Assembly (NCBI RefSeq): GCF_032154225.1
Contig: NZ_JALDYF010000003.1
Span: 268,822 to 332,821, forward strand
Source of the DNA: Psychrobacillus sp032154225
GTDB lineage: Bacteria > Bacillota > Bacilli > Bacillales_A > Planococcaceae
Length of the DNA stretch: 64,000 nt
Direction of reading: 5' to 3'
Every line of letters begins with the position of its first letter. The first letter of the stretch is position 1. Under the pieces are notes generated by a model. It ran no database searches. It was not told the DNA's origin and saw nothing but the letters and a program-made list of their open reading frames with translations. The position numbers were made by a program, and so were the translations under genes. Positions 17,143 through 26,204 of this stretch are shown here, in pieces.

Positions 17143-17258
17143 TTTCATTCCCCTTTTAACTGTTTTAAACTATTTTACACCATACGTGACTTTGTTCTAT
17201 ATGTCTGCAAAACAACTACTCTAAACTTTTATAGTTAGTAGTTCAAAACACCTGTTTG

Positions 17259-17353
17259 CCACATACAACGAAATTAACACCACATAAACTCACTTAAAGC
17301 ACACATAAAACGCCATGATCGCCACATAAACCCGCTCCAACTACACATAATTA
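17259..17353. repeat. 21-bp-period degenerate tandem repeat, four and a half units
   Basis: Units begin at 17259, 17280, 17301, 17322 and 17343. Each opens with (C/A)CACATA(A/C)AA and ends in a variable 12-base part. On the minus strand the unit reads as a seven-residue pattern FMW/C-x4, which creates a short open frame with no ribosome site. The array directly follows the terminator of the RND pump gene, just as the 2652 array follows the nagB terminator. Confidence 0.75.
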
Positions 17354-17361
17354 CAAAAAAA

Positions 17362-17393
17362 GCCCTACAAGATGATTTTTCACCTTGTAGGGC
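17362..17393 (-). terminator. Terminator after the RND pump gene
   Basis: GCCCTACAAG pairs perfectly with CTTGTAGGGC over a 12-base loop, and seven T follow on the minus strand. It lies eight bases after the stop codon. Confidence 0.92.
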
Positions 17394-17400
17394 CAAAAGA

Positions 17401-20400
17401 TTAGTTTTCTTGTTCTTCTTTACGGTTTTTCTTGAAAAGCTTAGATAATAGTTCATAAACGATTGGCACAACAATTAACGTTAATAACGTTGAACTGATT
17501 AAACCACCGATTACTGTAATACCAAGACCTTTCGAGATTAAACCGCCTCCACCGCCAGAGCTAACTGCTAATGGAATCAACGCACCAATCGTTGCGATTG
17601 CTGTCATTAAGATTGGACGCAAACGCGTTACACCAGCTTCTAAAATCGCTTCACGCATAGTCATACCATCACGTTCCATATGAATAATACGATCCACAAG
17701 TACAATAGCGTTCGTGACTACGATACCTATTAACATCAACAGACCCATCATTACTGATACCGAAATTGTTTCACCAGCGATCAATAAACCAACAAATGAA
17801 CCAATTACTGCAAATGGTAATGAGAATAGAATCGCAAACGGTGCGACACCTTCACGGAATGTTACAACTAGGATAAAGTACACAATTGCGATTGCGGCTA
17901 GCATTGCCACAGCAAGCTGCGTAAATGTTTCTGCCATATCTGCAGCTGCACCAGCAACACCGATCGTAACTCCTTTAGGTAAATCTAATTTATCAATCGC
18001 TTTATCTACTTCAGATGTAGCTTTCGAAATATCAGCACCAATAATTGTTCCTGAAACAGTTGCGTAATATTCACCTTTACTTCGAGCAAGCGTATTTAAT
18101 GTCGTTCCTTTTTCAACTGAAACAAGTTCAGAAAGCTTCATCGTCGTACCAAGCGCAGTCGGTATTTCTGTTGCTAAAATATCATCGACTGACTTCGGTT
18201 GCGCAGCTTCTTCTTGCTGTACGATTACTTTTAATGTGTTACCATCTTTTTCAACAGTTGTTAATACATCTTGCGTTTTTGATGGGTTTAACATCATAAC
18301 AATTTGTCCTGTTGTTAAGCCATACTGTAATAATTCATCTTGCGCTACTTTGAACGTGTATTCTACGTATGCATCTTCGGCACTCGAGGACACGTCTTCT
18401 ATACCTTTATTTTCATTCATAACGCCTTCTACCATTTTTACAGCTTCATTTAGTTTATCTAAGTTTTCACTGTAGAACGTGTAGCTGACTTCGTTTGTAG
18501 CCATCGACATGGAAGTGAAATTTTGACTCTTCCATTCGCCTGATTGACCAATATTGAACACATACTCTTCAATTTCTTCACGAGCTTTCGGGAAGTCCTT
18601 CATGTCTGGGTCAAAGATTAGGTACATTAAAGCACCACCTGTTCCTCCGCCCATCATTGCTGACATCGGGTCGCCACTTTCCGTAACAGATAATTGAACA
18701 ATATCAATATCGTCACGTTTTAATAGCTCTTCTTCTATAACTTCAATATTCGCTAATGTTTCATCCTTTAATTCGCCTGTTTCTGGCGTGTACGTTAAGT
18801 ACATCACTTTCTCTTCTTCACTACCCATGAAACTAAAGCCGATCAACGGCATTAACGCAATACTTCCAGCTAATAAAACAATCGAAATGATACTAGTAAT
18901 CACTTTATGATTTAACGTCCATTTAAGGATACCTTTGTACCAAATAGCTAATTTACCAGCCTCTTTATGACTACTTTCCGTCTTCTCACTATATAGTTTT
19001 TTCTTAAATAAGAAGTGAGATAATGCAGGAACGATTGTAATCGCAACAATTAATGAAGCAATAAGCGCGAATGCCATCGTTAATGCGAAAGGCATAAATA
19101 ACTCACCGACCATACCACCAACTAACATAAGTGGTGCAAATACCGCAACCGTTACTAATGTTGACGACATAATTGGTTTGAACATTTCAAGTGTCGCTTC
19201 ACGTACAAGTGCTCGACCTGTTAATTTCTCTGATTTTAAATGTAGACGACGATAAATATTTTCAACTACTACAATGGAGTCATCAATTACCCGACCTATG
19301 GCAACCGTTATAGCTCCTAGCGTCATAATATTTAACGTAATATCTAGCCAGTTTAATAACAATAAAGCCATGAAAATTGAAACCGGAATAGATACAATTG
19401 AAATAATAGTTGATTTAAAATCACGTAAGAATAAAAGAATGATCAATATGGCAATTAAACCACCGAATAATGCTTTTTCAATCATCGTTGAAACAGATTT
19501 TTCAATTGGCGCACCTTGGTCAAGTGAAACATCTATAACAAGACCATCGATTGTCGCTTCTTCCTCTTCGATCAATTTCTTTACAGCATTTACTACATCT
19601 ACCGTGTTTGCTTGCTGCCCTTTAATAATTTGAATAGCAATTGCATTTTCCCCGTTTGTACGAGAAACCGATTGTACTTTACCAACTACTTCAATTGTTG
19701 CAATATCGCTAAGTTTCACAAACGGCGATGGATTCGTTGCTGAAGGTGTTGCAGGAATAAGCATTTCCTTTAATTCATCAGCTGTCATGAACTTACCGTC
19801 AATTGCAACAGCTTGTTCTCCTTCTTCAAACTCATAAAGGCCTAATGATACAGCTAGATCACTCGCTTGAATCATTTGTTTCACTGCATCTTCTGTTATA
19901 CCAAGTTCAGCCATTTTAGCTTCATCATATGTAAGCTGCACTTCTTCAATATGCTGACCTGTAATAGTTGCAGATGCTACACCGTCTATTTTCTCAATTT
20001 TCGGAAGTAATATTTCTTCTACTGTTGATGTTAATTCAACAATATCCTCTGTTTCACTACTTACACTTAGAGCAATCACAGGCATCATGTTCATGCTAAT
20101 CGCTGTAATTGTCGGTGCTTGAGCTCCCTCTGGCAAGCTCAATGCTTCAAACGAAGACGCTAATGCTCTCTTCGCCTCATCCATATCAATACCATACTCG
20201 TACTCTACTTGAATACTTGCCATATTCGAATACGAATTAGAATAAACAGACTTCACGTTTTCTAAATTTTCTACCGCTTTCTCTAATGGAATCGACACTT
20301 CTTCCATCACTTGTTCAGGAGTTGCCCCTGGATAAACGCCCATTACCATTAAGAATGGAATCGAAATATCCGGCATTGTTTCTGTTTTCATTTGTGTACC

Positions 20401-20487
20401 AGAATAAATACCAGATACCGTAATAATTATTGTTAGCAGCCAAACTGCTAATTTATTTTTCAAGACAAAATTGACTAAACCTTTCAC
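17401..20487 (-). CDS. swrC: RND-family efflux permease, SwrC/YerP type
   Basis: A 1028-residue RND transporter. The order is TM1 (about 10-30), a large periplasmic-type loop, TM2-6 (about 330-520, with VAIGRVIDDSIVVVENIYR carrying the paired Asp of proton relay), a second large loop, and TM7-12 (about 840-1015, with GIVVTNAIVLVDRI). Gram-positive members such as B. subtilis SwrC export surfactin and other amphiphiles without an outer-membrane partner. A TetR regulator is divergently encoded, as in yerO-yerP. I place the start at the GTG at 20487 behind GGTAGGTG, since family proteins begin near this FVLKNKLAVW segment; an ATG twelve codons upstream lacks a ribosome site. Confidence 0.93.
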   Translation of the reverse strand: MKGLVNFVLKNKLAVWLLTIIITVSGIYSGTQMKTETMPDISIPFLMVMGVYPGATPEQVMEEVSIPLEKAVENLENVKSVYSNSYSNMASIQVEYEYGIDMDEAKRALASSFEALSLPEGAQAPTITAISMNMMPVIALSVSSETEDIVELTSTVEEILLPKIEKIDGVASATITGQHIEEVQLTYDEAKMAELGITEDAVKQMIQASDLAVSLGLYEFEEGEQAVAIDGKFMTADELKEMLIPATPSATNPSPFVKLSDIATIEVVGKVQSVSRTNGENAIAIQIIKGQQANTVDVVNAVKKLIEEEEATIDGLVIDVSLDQGAPIEKSVSTMIEKALFGGLIAILIILLFLRDFKSTIISIVSIPVSIFMALLLLNWLDITLNIMTLGAITVAIGRVIDDSIVVVENIYRRLHLKSEKLTGRALVREATLEMFKPIMSSTLVTVAVFAPLMLVGGMVGELFMPFALTMAFALIASLIVAITIVPALSHFLFKKKLYSEKTESSHKEAGKLAIWYKGILKWTLNHKVITSIISIVLLAGSIALMPLIGFSFMGSEEEKVMYLTYTPETGELKDETLANIEVIEEELLKRDDIDIVQLSVTESGDPMSAMMGGGTGGALMYLIFDPDMKDFPKAREEIEEYVFNIGQSGEWKSQNFTSMSMATNEVSYTFYSENLDKLNEAVKMVEGVMNENKGIEDVSSSAEDAYVEYTFKVAQDELLQYGLTTGQIVMMLNPSKTQDVLTTVEKDGNTLKVIVQQEEAAQPKSVDDILATEIPTALGTTMKLSELVSVEKGTTLNTLARSKGEYYATVSGTIIGADISKATSEVDKAIDKLDLPKGVTIGVAGAAADMAETFTQLAVAMLAAIAIVYFILVVTFREGVAPFAILFSLPFAVIGSFVGLLIAGETISVSVMMGLLMLIGIVVTNAIVLVDRIIHMERDGMTMREAILEAGVTRLRPILMTAIATIGALIPLAVSSGGGGGLISKGLGITVIGGLISSTLLTLIVVPIVYELLSKLFKKNRKEEQEN

Positions 20488-20536
20488 TATTACACCTACC
20501 CTTGATTGACTTATATAACTCAATTATTTATACTAA

Positions 20537-20550
20537 TGACTAATTGGTCA
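20537..20550. promoter_or_regulatory. TetR-type operator between swrC and its regulator
   Basis: TGACTAATTGGTCA has inverted TGAC/GTCA arms around an AT-rich centre, the form bound by many TetR-family repressors. It is located in the 94-base divergent intergenic space, 32 bases ahead of the tetR start. Confidence 0.6.
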
Positions 20551-20581
20551 GTTGTCAACAAATACGTAGGAGCGATTAAAT

Positions 20582-21412
20582 ATGATTAAAAAACAATTAA
20601 TTATGGAAAAAGCACTAGAACTTTTTGCAAAACAAGGATTTGAAGCTACCTCTATTCAACAAATAACAGAGCATTGCAGCATTTCTAAGGGAGCTTTTTA
20701 CTTATCATTCAAATCAAAAGAAGAACTAATTTTAGCATTAATCGAATACTTTATGACAAAGTTCATTTCAGATATTGACCACCAAGTCACAGAGGCGGAA
20801 AACGAGGAGCTTTTGTTCACATTTTATTATGCAATATTTAATTCCTTCTATGAGCATTCGGATTTCGCTAAAGTTCTTCTAAAAGAGCAAACACAAACTT
20901 TCAATGAATCATTTATTGTAAAAATGCATGAGTACGACCGTTTATTAGATAAAATTATTTTGACTATGATAGAACGTTTATATGGAGAAGAAGTTACTTA
21001 TACAAAATATGATCTAGTTTATTGTATTAAAGGATTTATAGGAAATTACTCGAAGTTGCTTTTATTCTATAGCACGCCAGTGGACTTGAATTTATTAGCT
21101 AAATCGCTTGTCGAAAAAACAAACTTACTCGCGAAATATACTACGATTACATTCATTTCACAAGAACTTATCGAGTCGATGAACTTGCCGATACACGGAG
21201 AAGTAACGAAAGAGAAAATCCTTGAAATCATCGAACAAAAAATTGTTGAAATGGAAGAGTCTATTGAAAAAGAGTCGTTAGTTTTGCTAAAACAACAACT
21301 ACTCGAACCAACTCTAAATCCAGCTATCGTAAAAGGATTACTAGGAAATATTCAAAATCACCCACATTGTAAATGGGTTTCTTACTTACTACGTAATTAT
21401 TTTGAGTACTAA
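20582..21412 (+). CDS. TetR/AcrR-family repressor (YerO-like)
   Basis: A 276-residue regulator with the N-terminal helix-turn-helix at about 5-50 (FAKQGFEATSIQQITEHCSISKGAFYLSFKSKEEL). The C-terminal ligand domain is larger than the usual 190-residue TetR, with a long helical extension from about 200 to 276. The divergent position to a SwrC-type pump, as yerO to yerP in B. subtilis, and the palindrome between them make autoregulation and control of the pump the likely role. AGGAG precedes the ATG. Confidence 0.9.
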   Translation: MIKKQLIMEKALELFAKQGFEATSIQQITEHCSISKGAFYLSFKSKEELILALIEYFMTKFISDIDHQVTEAENEELLFTFYYAIFNSFYEHSDFAKVLLKEQTQTFNESFIVKMHEYDRLLDKIILTMIERLYGEEVTYTKYDLVYCIKGFIGNYSKLLLFYSTPVDLNLLAKSLVEKTNLLAKYTTITFISQELIESMNLPIHGEVTKEKILEIIEQKIVEMEESIEKESLVLLKQQLLEPTLNPAIVKGLLGNIQNHPHCKWVSYLLRNYFEY

Positions 21413-21432
21413 AAAATTTCCTTTAACACAAA

Positions 21433-21467
21433 AACGCCACCTAATGATTCAATCATCAGGTGGCGTT
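21433..21467. terminator. Bidirectional terminator between tetR and dinB-like genes
   Basis: AACGCCACCT-ATGATT pairs with AATCAT-AGGTGGCGTT, an almost uninterrupted stem. It serves the convergent genes on both sides; the A and T runs flanking the stem are short. Confidence 0.8.
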
Positions 21468-21471
21468 CTTA

Positions 21472-21942
21472 TTATTGCATTTCTTTTGTTGGCCCCATAA
21501 CACCAGGTACAGTTAGTCCCGCCTGGCGTAACAACACTGTCATTTGACCGCGGTGATGCGCTTGGTGATCAATTAAAGCACGTAAAAATTTACCGCGCGC
21601 TGTTGGTCCTGTAAATCCATTAATTTCTTCCATTAACATTTCGTCTGTCAGTTTAGTTGCTTCAGTTTTATATGCATCAACAGCTTTTTCGTACGCTGCT
21701 ACAAATTCAGATACTTCCGTTGGCGCAGCTTCATCTTTACCTGGCCCAGGAATTTGTAAACCTGCAAAATGACCAAATGCTCCAGCAGAACCTACTAAAT
21801 GCCAAGCTAACCAACCAAGTGTGTTATGTCCTTCTACAATTGCTTGATCTAATTTATCGTTTGTCATCGCTTTGAATACATTTAATGTACCCGCTGCCGA
21901 ATTTGACCAATCTTCTATAAAATCCTCTACTTTACGATACAT
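21472..21942 (-). CDS. DinB-family protein
   Basis: A 156-residue four-helix-bundle protein of the DinB/YfiT superfamily. Three conserved His positions for a metal are visible: His in GWLAWHLVGS (about 48) and the pair in DHQAHHRGQM (about 128-132). DinB proteins are metal-dependent and some act as thiol transferases, but no reaction is established for this type, and the damage-inducible name is historical. It is a lone gene that ends at a bidirectional terminator. An ATG with an AGGAG site is used. Confidence 0.85.
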   Translation of the reverse strand: MYRKVEDFIEDWSNSAAGTLNVFKAMTNDKLDQAIVEGHNTLGWLAWHLVGSAGAFGHFAGLQIPGPGKDEAAPTEVSEFVAAYEKAVDAYKTEATKLTDEMLMEEINGFTGPTARGKFLRALIDHQAHHRGQMTVLLRQAGLTVPGVMGPTKEMQ

Positions 21943-22099
21943 TCATATCACTCCTGTTTTCATTAAGTTTAAGTTTTTATCATAGCGAACGAATATACTT
22001 ATCGCAACAATAATAGCCTATATCGAGCATTTATATAGCAAAGTTTCAGTTCACATGTGCTAAAATTATGAATGACAACAAAGTATGGGGGAGAAAATA

Positions 22100-23341
22100 A
22101 TGTTAGCTAATTTTGAAAGTAATTTACAGAAATATGCAAAACTTTTAGTCGCAAAAGGAATCAATGTTCAACCTGGCGATTGGGTAAAAATGACGATCAC
22201 TGTTGACCAAGCACCATTAGCACGTTTAATCACAAAAGAGGCATATGATTTAGGTGCTGAGAAAGTGATTATTAAATGGGCTGATGATGAAATTAGCAAA
22301 CTAAATTATCTATACCAACCTCTTGAAGTATTAACAGACATTCCAGATTATGAAATTCAAGAATCGGAAGATCATGTATTAAATCATCATGTAAGCCGTC
22401 TTTCTATTATCTCAAGTGATCCAGGCTTACTAAATGAAGTAGACCCTACAAAGATTGCCGCTTATCAAAATGTGGCAGGAAAAGCATTCAAAGCACAACG
22501 CATAGCAACTCAAAACGACGACTTGAAATGGACTGTTGCTGCAGCAGCTGGTGCTGGTTGGGCTGCACAAGTATTCCCTGACCTAGCTACTTCTGAAGAA
22601 CAAGTTGATGCGTTATGGGATCAAATCTTCAAAACATGCCGTGTCTATTCAGAAGACCCAGTAGCTGCTTGGGATGAGCATAAAAAAACGTTAAATGAAA
22701 AAGCTGCAAAATTAAATGAACTTCAGTTTGATGCTTTACACTACACTGCACCAGGTACGGATTTAACTTTAGGCTTACCAAAAAATCATATTTGGGCTTG
22801 TGCAGAAAGTTATAGTCCAAAAGGTGATGAATTTATCGCTAACATGCCAACAGAAGAGGTTTTCACTGCTCCTGATACACATCGTATGGATGGTGTCGTA
22901 AGAAGTACAAAACCACTTAGCTACGCAGGTACACTAATTGAAGGCATTGAAGTGCACTTTAAAGACGGTAAAATCGTAGACATTTCTGCTGAAAAAGGCG
23001 ATGAAACAATTAAAAAATTAGTTCATGACAACGAAGGTGCAACTGGCTTAGGCGAAGTAGCACTAGTTCCAGATCCATCTCCAATTTCTCAATCAGGCGT
23101 TACTTTCTTTAACACTTTATTTGATGAAAATGCATCAAATCATTTAGCAATTGGATCGGCTTACCCAACTACGATTCAAGGCGGTACAAAAATGAGCCAA
23201 GAAGAATTATTGAAAAACGGCATGAACACTTCTATCGTTCACGTAGACTTCATGATTGGTTCTAATAAGATGGATATTGATGGTATCAAACAAGATGGCA
23301 CGATTGTTCCAATCTTCCGTAATGGCGACTGGGCTTTTTAA
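22100..23341 (+). CDS. ampS: M29-family aminopeptidase (AmpS/AmpT)
   Basis: A 413-residue cytoplasmic metallopeptidase that removes N-terminal residues from peptides using two metal ions. The family core is recognisable: RSTKPLSYAGTLIEGIEVHFKDGKI, the Glu in TGLGEVALV, NHLAIGSAYP with its His, and the IVHVDFMIGS segment with His and Asp near the C-terminus. GGGGGAG lies six bases ahead of the ATG at 22100, so the upstream in-frame codon at 22085 is rejected. The gene stands alone and ends at a strong terminator. Confidence 0.94.
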   Translation: MLANFESNLQKYAKLLVAKGINVQPGDWVKMTITVDQAPLARLITKEAYDLGAEKVIIKWADDEISKLNYLYQPLEVLTDIPDYEIQESEDHVLNHHVSRLSIISSDPGLLNEVDPTKIAAYQNVAGKAFKAQRIATQNDDLKWTVAAAAGAGWAAQVFPDLATSEEQVDALWDQIFKTCRVYSEDPVAAWDEHKKTLNEKAAKLNELQFDALHYTAPGTDLTLGLPKNHIWACAESYSPKGDEFIANMPTEEVFTAPDTHRMDGVVRSTKPLSYAGTLIEGIEVHFKDGKIVDISAEKGDETIKKLVHDNEGATGLGEVALVPDPSPISQSGVTFFNTLFDENASNHLAIGSAYPTTIQGGTKMSQEELLKNGMNTSIVHVDFMIGSNKMDIDGIKQDGTIVPIFRNGDWAF

Positions 23342-23370
23342 GTTCTTTTTAGCGACATCTTTTTATTAAG

Positions 23371-23420
23371 AAAGTCCAAGGGATTAAGCTTTTTTTGAAG
23401 CTGTTTCCTTGGACTTTTTT
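23371..23420 (+). terminator. Terminator after the M29 aminopeptidase
   Basis: AAAGTCCAAGG pairs with CCTTGGACTTT and six T follow on the plus strand. The stretch from here to 23570 holds nothing else that I can identify. Confidence 0.88.
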
Positions 23421-23571
23421 ATTTTAAGTTTTTATACTTTATCCTCTCTTGATTGAAGCAAACCAAACAATTCAACTTCTTTAATTACTTCGAAAGATAG
23501 TCTTCAACTACCAATAATGGGATTTCCAGAAGATCTGAGACTTCCAATGGCGACATTCCTTACACACAAAA

Positions 23572-23593
23572 AGTCCTCCTATACTGGAGGACT
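23572..23593 (-). terminator. Terminator of the YtrA-type ABC operon
   Basis: AGTCCTCC and GGAGGACT form a perfect 8-bp stem with a 6-base loop and five T on the minus-strand exit, nine bases after the last gene of the operon. Confidence 0.85.
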
Positions 23594-23602
23594 CTTTACA
23601 TT

Positions 23603-24544
23603 TTATGCCGTTATATCACGCTTCGTAAACGTTACATAACTAATCACAAGGAACACAAGAAGATAAACGGAAAGAACAGCAATTGAGAAGCCCATCGTGA
23701 TACCTTCCACAATTCTGAAATTGGATTCATATATCGTCAAATCCATATGGGTAAAGACAATATACTTCACCACTTCATATTTCGAAAGTAACATGACAAC
23801 GGTACTACCCGTGAAGTAGCTGAATAAAGAAAGACCAATCGCCAGTGAGCTAGAACGGAAAACACTCCCAATCATAAAAGCGAATGTTCCTGTCACAAAG
23901 ACATTTGCAAACGACAAGAGCAGCATATAAAGCCCTCTTCCCCAAACGGATACCTCTACTACCTCTTTACCATTCCACGCAAGTTCTTGACCACCTCCAG
24001 ATGGAAAGATGACAAAGGCAGAAATAACGGAAACACCAAAACCAACAAGCATAAGAACGATGCCAAACAAAATAACCGTCATATATTTCGACGTAAGGAT
24101 CTTCCATCTTTTCACCGGACGGGACAGCAACATTTTAATCGTCCCTTGAGAAAACTCAGACGCCACAATCCCTGCTGCAACAATGACTACCAGCAACACA
24201 ACAATAGAGCCAACACCTGAAGAATCCATAATCATTTTTTCACGGCTGTTGTTATCCAATGGCTCTATTGAATTCGCAAGTCGATATTCGAGTACTTTTA
24301 CCGTACCTTCGAGCCGTTCGCGTGCAGTGTCAGCAAGTGTTGGTGCTTTAAGCTCCTCCTTTGTATCCGTCAGTTCTGCTTGCACAGATGTTTTCCAATC
24401 TGGTTTTTCAAAATTATTCGTCGTTTCTATCCACTTATTTAACCCGAACATTCCGACAATCATAACTACAAGTAGGCCTACCATAACCCACGTACCTTTT
24501 TTACTCCATAACTTCATCCATTCATTTTGCATGAGCTTCAGCAA
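23603..24544 (-). CDS. ABC-2 type transporter permease
   Basis: About 313 residues. One membrane helix lies near the N-terminus (GTWVMVGLLVVMIVGMFG), then a soluble loop of about 80 residues, then five more helices, the form of ABC-2/NatB-like permeases. It overlaps the upstream ATPase gene. The best start is a TTG at 24544, eight bases after AGGAGG; a GTG at 24553 lies in the ribosome site and an ATG at 24532 is also possible. With the ATPase at 24522-25445 it forms a two-component exporter of the bacitracin or lantibiotic self-protection type, last in the operon. Confidence 0.85.
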   Translation of the reverse strand: MLKLMQNEWMKLWSKKGTWVMVGLLVVMIVGMFGLNKWIETTNNFEKPDWKTSVQAELTDTKEELKAPTLADTARERLEGTVKVLEYRLANSIEPLDNNSREKMIMDSSGVGSIVVLLVVIVAAGIVASEFSQGTIKMLLSRPVKRWKILTSKYMTVILFGIVLMLVGFGVSVISAFVIFPSGGGQELAWNGKEVVEVSVWGRGLYMLLLSFANVFVTGTFAFMIGSVFRSSSLAIGLSLFSYFTGSTVVMLLSKYEVVKYIVFTHMDLTIYESNFRIVEGITMGFSIAVLSVYLLVFLVISYVTFTKRDITA

Positions 24545-25445
24545 TTTGGCCACCTCCTGTCATTTCTAAAAATTGATCTTCAAGTGTTTTGCGATGCGGC
24601 TGGATAGCGAACAATTGCATTTCTTGTGCCGTCATCTGCTGAACAAGTCCTGGAATTTGCGTTTTTTCCGCTTTGATAATAAAACCTTCTTCGTATGCTT
24701 CAAACGTGAATCCTTCTGCTTTCAATATACTTTCCATTCTATCCATCGGAGCAGCTTCGATATAATAAAAAGAATCCTGCGTTTCTGACATTTCTCGAAT
24801 ATCAATTAATTTTCCGTTCTGAATAACTGCAATCCGATCGCACATTAATTCAATTTCCGACAACATATGGCTCGATACGAATACCGAAACGCCTTCTTTC
24901 TCTGCAATGCTTCTAAGATAAGTTCGAAACTCACGAATTCCCGCTGGATCAAGGCCATTCGTAGGTTCATCGAGGATCAAAAACTTCGGTCGATGTAAAA
25001 GCGCTTGCGCAAGTCCTAAACGTTGTCGCATACCAAGTGAATACGTCGATACTTTCTCATGAATCCGATTTTGCATGCCTACTTGATCGATAACCTCATC
25101 AATACGAGCTTTCGTTACGCCATCATGCATGCGAGCAAAGTGCACGAGATTTTTATAACCAGACATAAACTTATACATTTCTGGATTTTCAACAATAACG
25201 CCAACTTTCGAAAGTCCTCCTTCAAAATCGTCTGCCAGTGAAACTCCATCAATGACAACATCTCCACCAGATGGCTTCATCAGACCCGCCATCATCCGAA
25301 TCGTCGTCGTTTTCCCCGCCCCGTTTGGTCCAAGAAATCCTGTAATTTGCCCCGGATACAACGCCAAATTCAAGTTATGAATAATCTTTTTCTTACCAAT
25401 CGTTTTCGATAAACTTTTCAATTCTACTACTGGTTTCATTTCCAC
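24522..25445 (-). CDS. ABC transporter ATPase (BcrA-like)
   Basis: A 307-residue ATPase from the GTG at 25445. It has Walker A GPNGAGKTT, the Q-loop region VGVIVENPEMY, the signature YSLGMRQRLGLAQALL, Walker B FLILDEPTNGLDP and the switch His in SSHM. The C-terminal 80 residues are the extra domain seen in antibiotic-resistance exporters. GGAGG lies nine bases ahead of the GTG. The open frame continues upstream to 25499 through one copy of a 60-bp repeat, but those residues (GKMPPRGWCH...) are translated from the neighbour's coding sequence in another frame and are not family-like. Confidence 0.9.
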   Translation of the reverse strand: MEMKPVVELKSLSKTIGKKKIIHNLNLALYPGQITGFLGPNGAGKTTTIRMMAGLMKPSGGDVVIDGVSLADDFEGGLSKVGVIVENPEMYKFMSGYKNLVHFARMHDGVTKARIDEVIDQVGMQNRIHEKVSTYSLGMRQRLGLAQALLHRPKFLILDEPTNGLDPAGIREFRTYLRSIAEKEGVSVFVSSHMLSEIELMCDRIAVIQNGKLIDIREMSETQDSFYYIEAAPMDRMESILKAEGFTFEAYEEGFIIKAEKTQIPGLVQQMTAQEMQLFAIQPHRKTLEDQFLEMTGGGQIAEAHAK

Positions 25446-25499
25446 GTCAACATTCCTCCCTAAACAATGACACCATCCACGTGGTGGCATCTTTCCCAT
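25440..25499. repeat. 60-bp perfect direct repeat, copy A
   Basis: Identical over 60 bases to 26145-26204. This copy supplies the ribosome site and GTG start of the downstream ATPase gene. The 645 bases between the two copies hold only the CPBP gene. Confidence 0.95.
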
Positions 25500-25507
25500 A
25501 CAAAGAC

Positions 25508-26119
25508 TTAAAAAATAGTAAACATCGAAAAAATAGATGCTAAGGCATTAGCACAACCATGAAGCAACCAACTTGAAAGGATGGAACCACCTGATTGTTT
25601 TTCGTTAATCCACCCCATTAACCACCCTGCAATGCCAGTCATTAAAATAATGACTAGTGTTCCAAGTAAACCAGCTAACGATACAAACATTACGCCATGT
25701 ACCAATCCAAATAATAAACCTTGAATAGCATTACCCATGTTGAATCCAAATTTCCCTACAAGCCTCTTTGTTAGAAATCCCCTAAAGAATAGTTCCTCTG
25801 AAAATCCTGTTTGTACAAAAGCGTAAATTAACACAGGAATGATAACAGCAATACCTGCTCCTTCAAATTGTGAGGTTGCCAGATCAGAACTATCCACAAA
25901 TAAGGGAACGACCAAAAATGAGACAACAAATAACAGGACTAAAGACAACATGAAAGTAATTATAAATTTTTTCTTATCTTGAACAACCGGAATTTTAATT
26001 CCTATCCAATTTAAAAAACTTGATTTCTTTCTACCGCTAAAAAACCACCAAATAAAAGGGATAATTGAAAACAATAGAATCTGCAAAATGGCACTTATTA
26101 TTAAATTAATACTTTGCAT
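25508..26119 (-). CDS. CPBP-family intramembrane protease (Abi/CAAX type)
   Basis: A 203-residue protein with about six membrane helices. Motif 1 is SEELFFRG (Glu108, Glu109, Arg113) and motif 2 is FGLVHG (His141); a later LLHGCAN supplies the third conserved His. These form the catalytic site of glutamic CAAX-type proteases, which in Gram-positive bacteria often protect against or process peptides such as bacteriocins. The start at 26119 follows GGGGGAAT; an upstream ATG lies within the 60-bp repeat. The gene interrupts an ABC operon and is bounded by two identical 60-bp repeats, so it looks like a later arrival. Confidence 0.9.
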   Translation of the reverse strand: MQSINLIISAILQILLFSIIPFIWWFFSGRKKSSFLNWIGIKIPVVQDKKKFIITFMLSLVLLFVVSFLVVPLFVDSSDLATSQFEGAGIAVIIPVLIYAFVQTGFSEELFFRGFLTKRLVGKFGFNMGNAIQGLLFGLVHGVMFVSLAGLLGTLVIILMTGIAGWLMGWINEKQSGGSILSSWLLHGCANALASIFSMFTIF

Positions 26120-26144
26120 CTTACATTCCCCCGCTATGAGTCGG

Positions 26145-26204
26145 TTCCACGTCAACATTCCTCCCTAAACAATGACACCATCCACGTGGTGGCATCTTTC
26201 CCAT
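26145..26204. repeat. 60-bp perfect direct repeat, copy B
   Basis: Identical to 25440-25499. In this copy the sequence encodes the last 18 residues and stop of the first ATPase gene, which suggests it is the original position and that copy A is the duplicate or the downstream half of an insertion event. Confidence 0.95.

Noticed and set aside
17274..17474. Minus-strand open frame of 66 codons across the second 21-bp array
   Set aside because: It overlaps the end of the RND gene in another frame, has no ribosome site and runs through the terminator; its repeats come from the 21-bp DNA period.
25446..25499. Extended N-terminus of the BcrA-like ATPase
   Set aside because: The extra residues are read from the 60-bp repeat, which codes for another protein in a different frame; the GTG at 25445 has a well-placed ribosome site.
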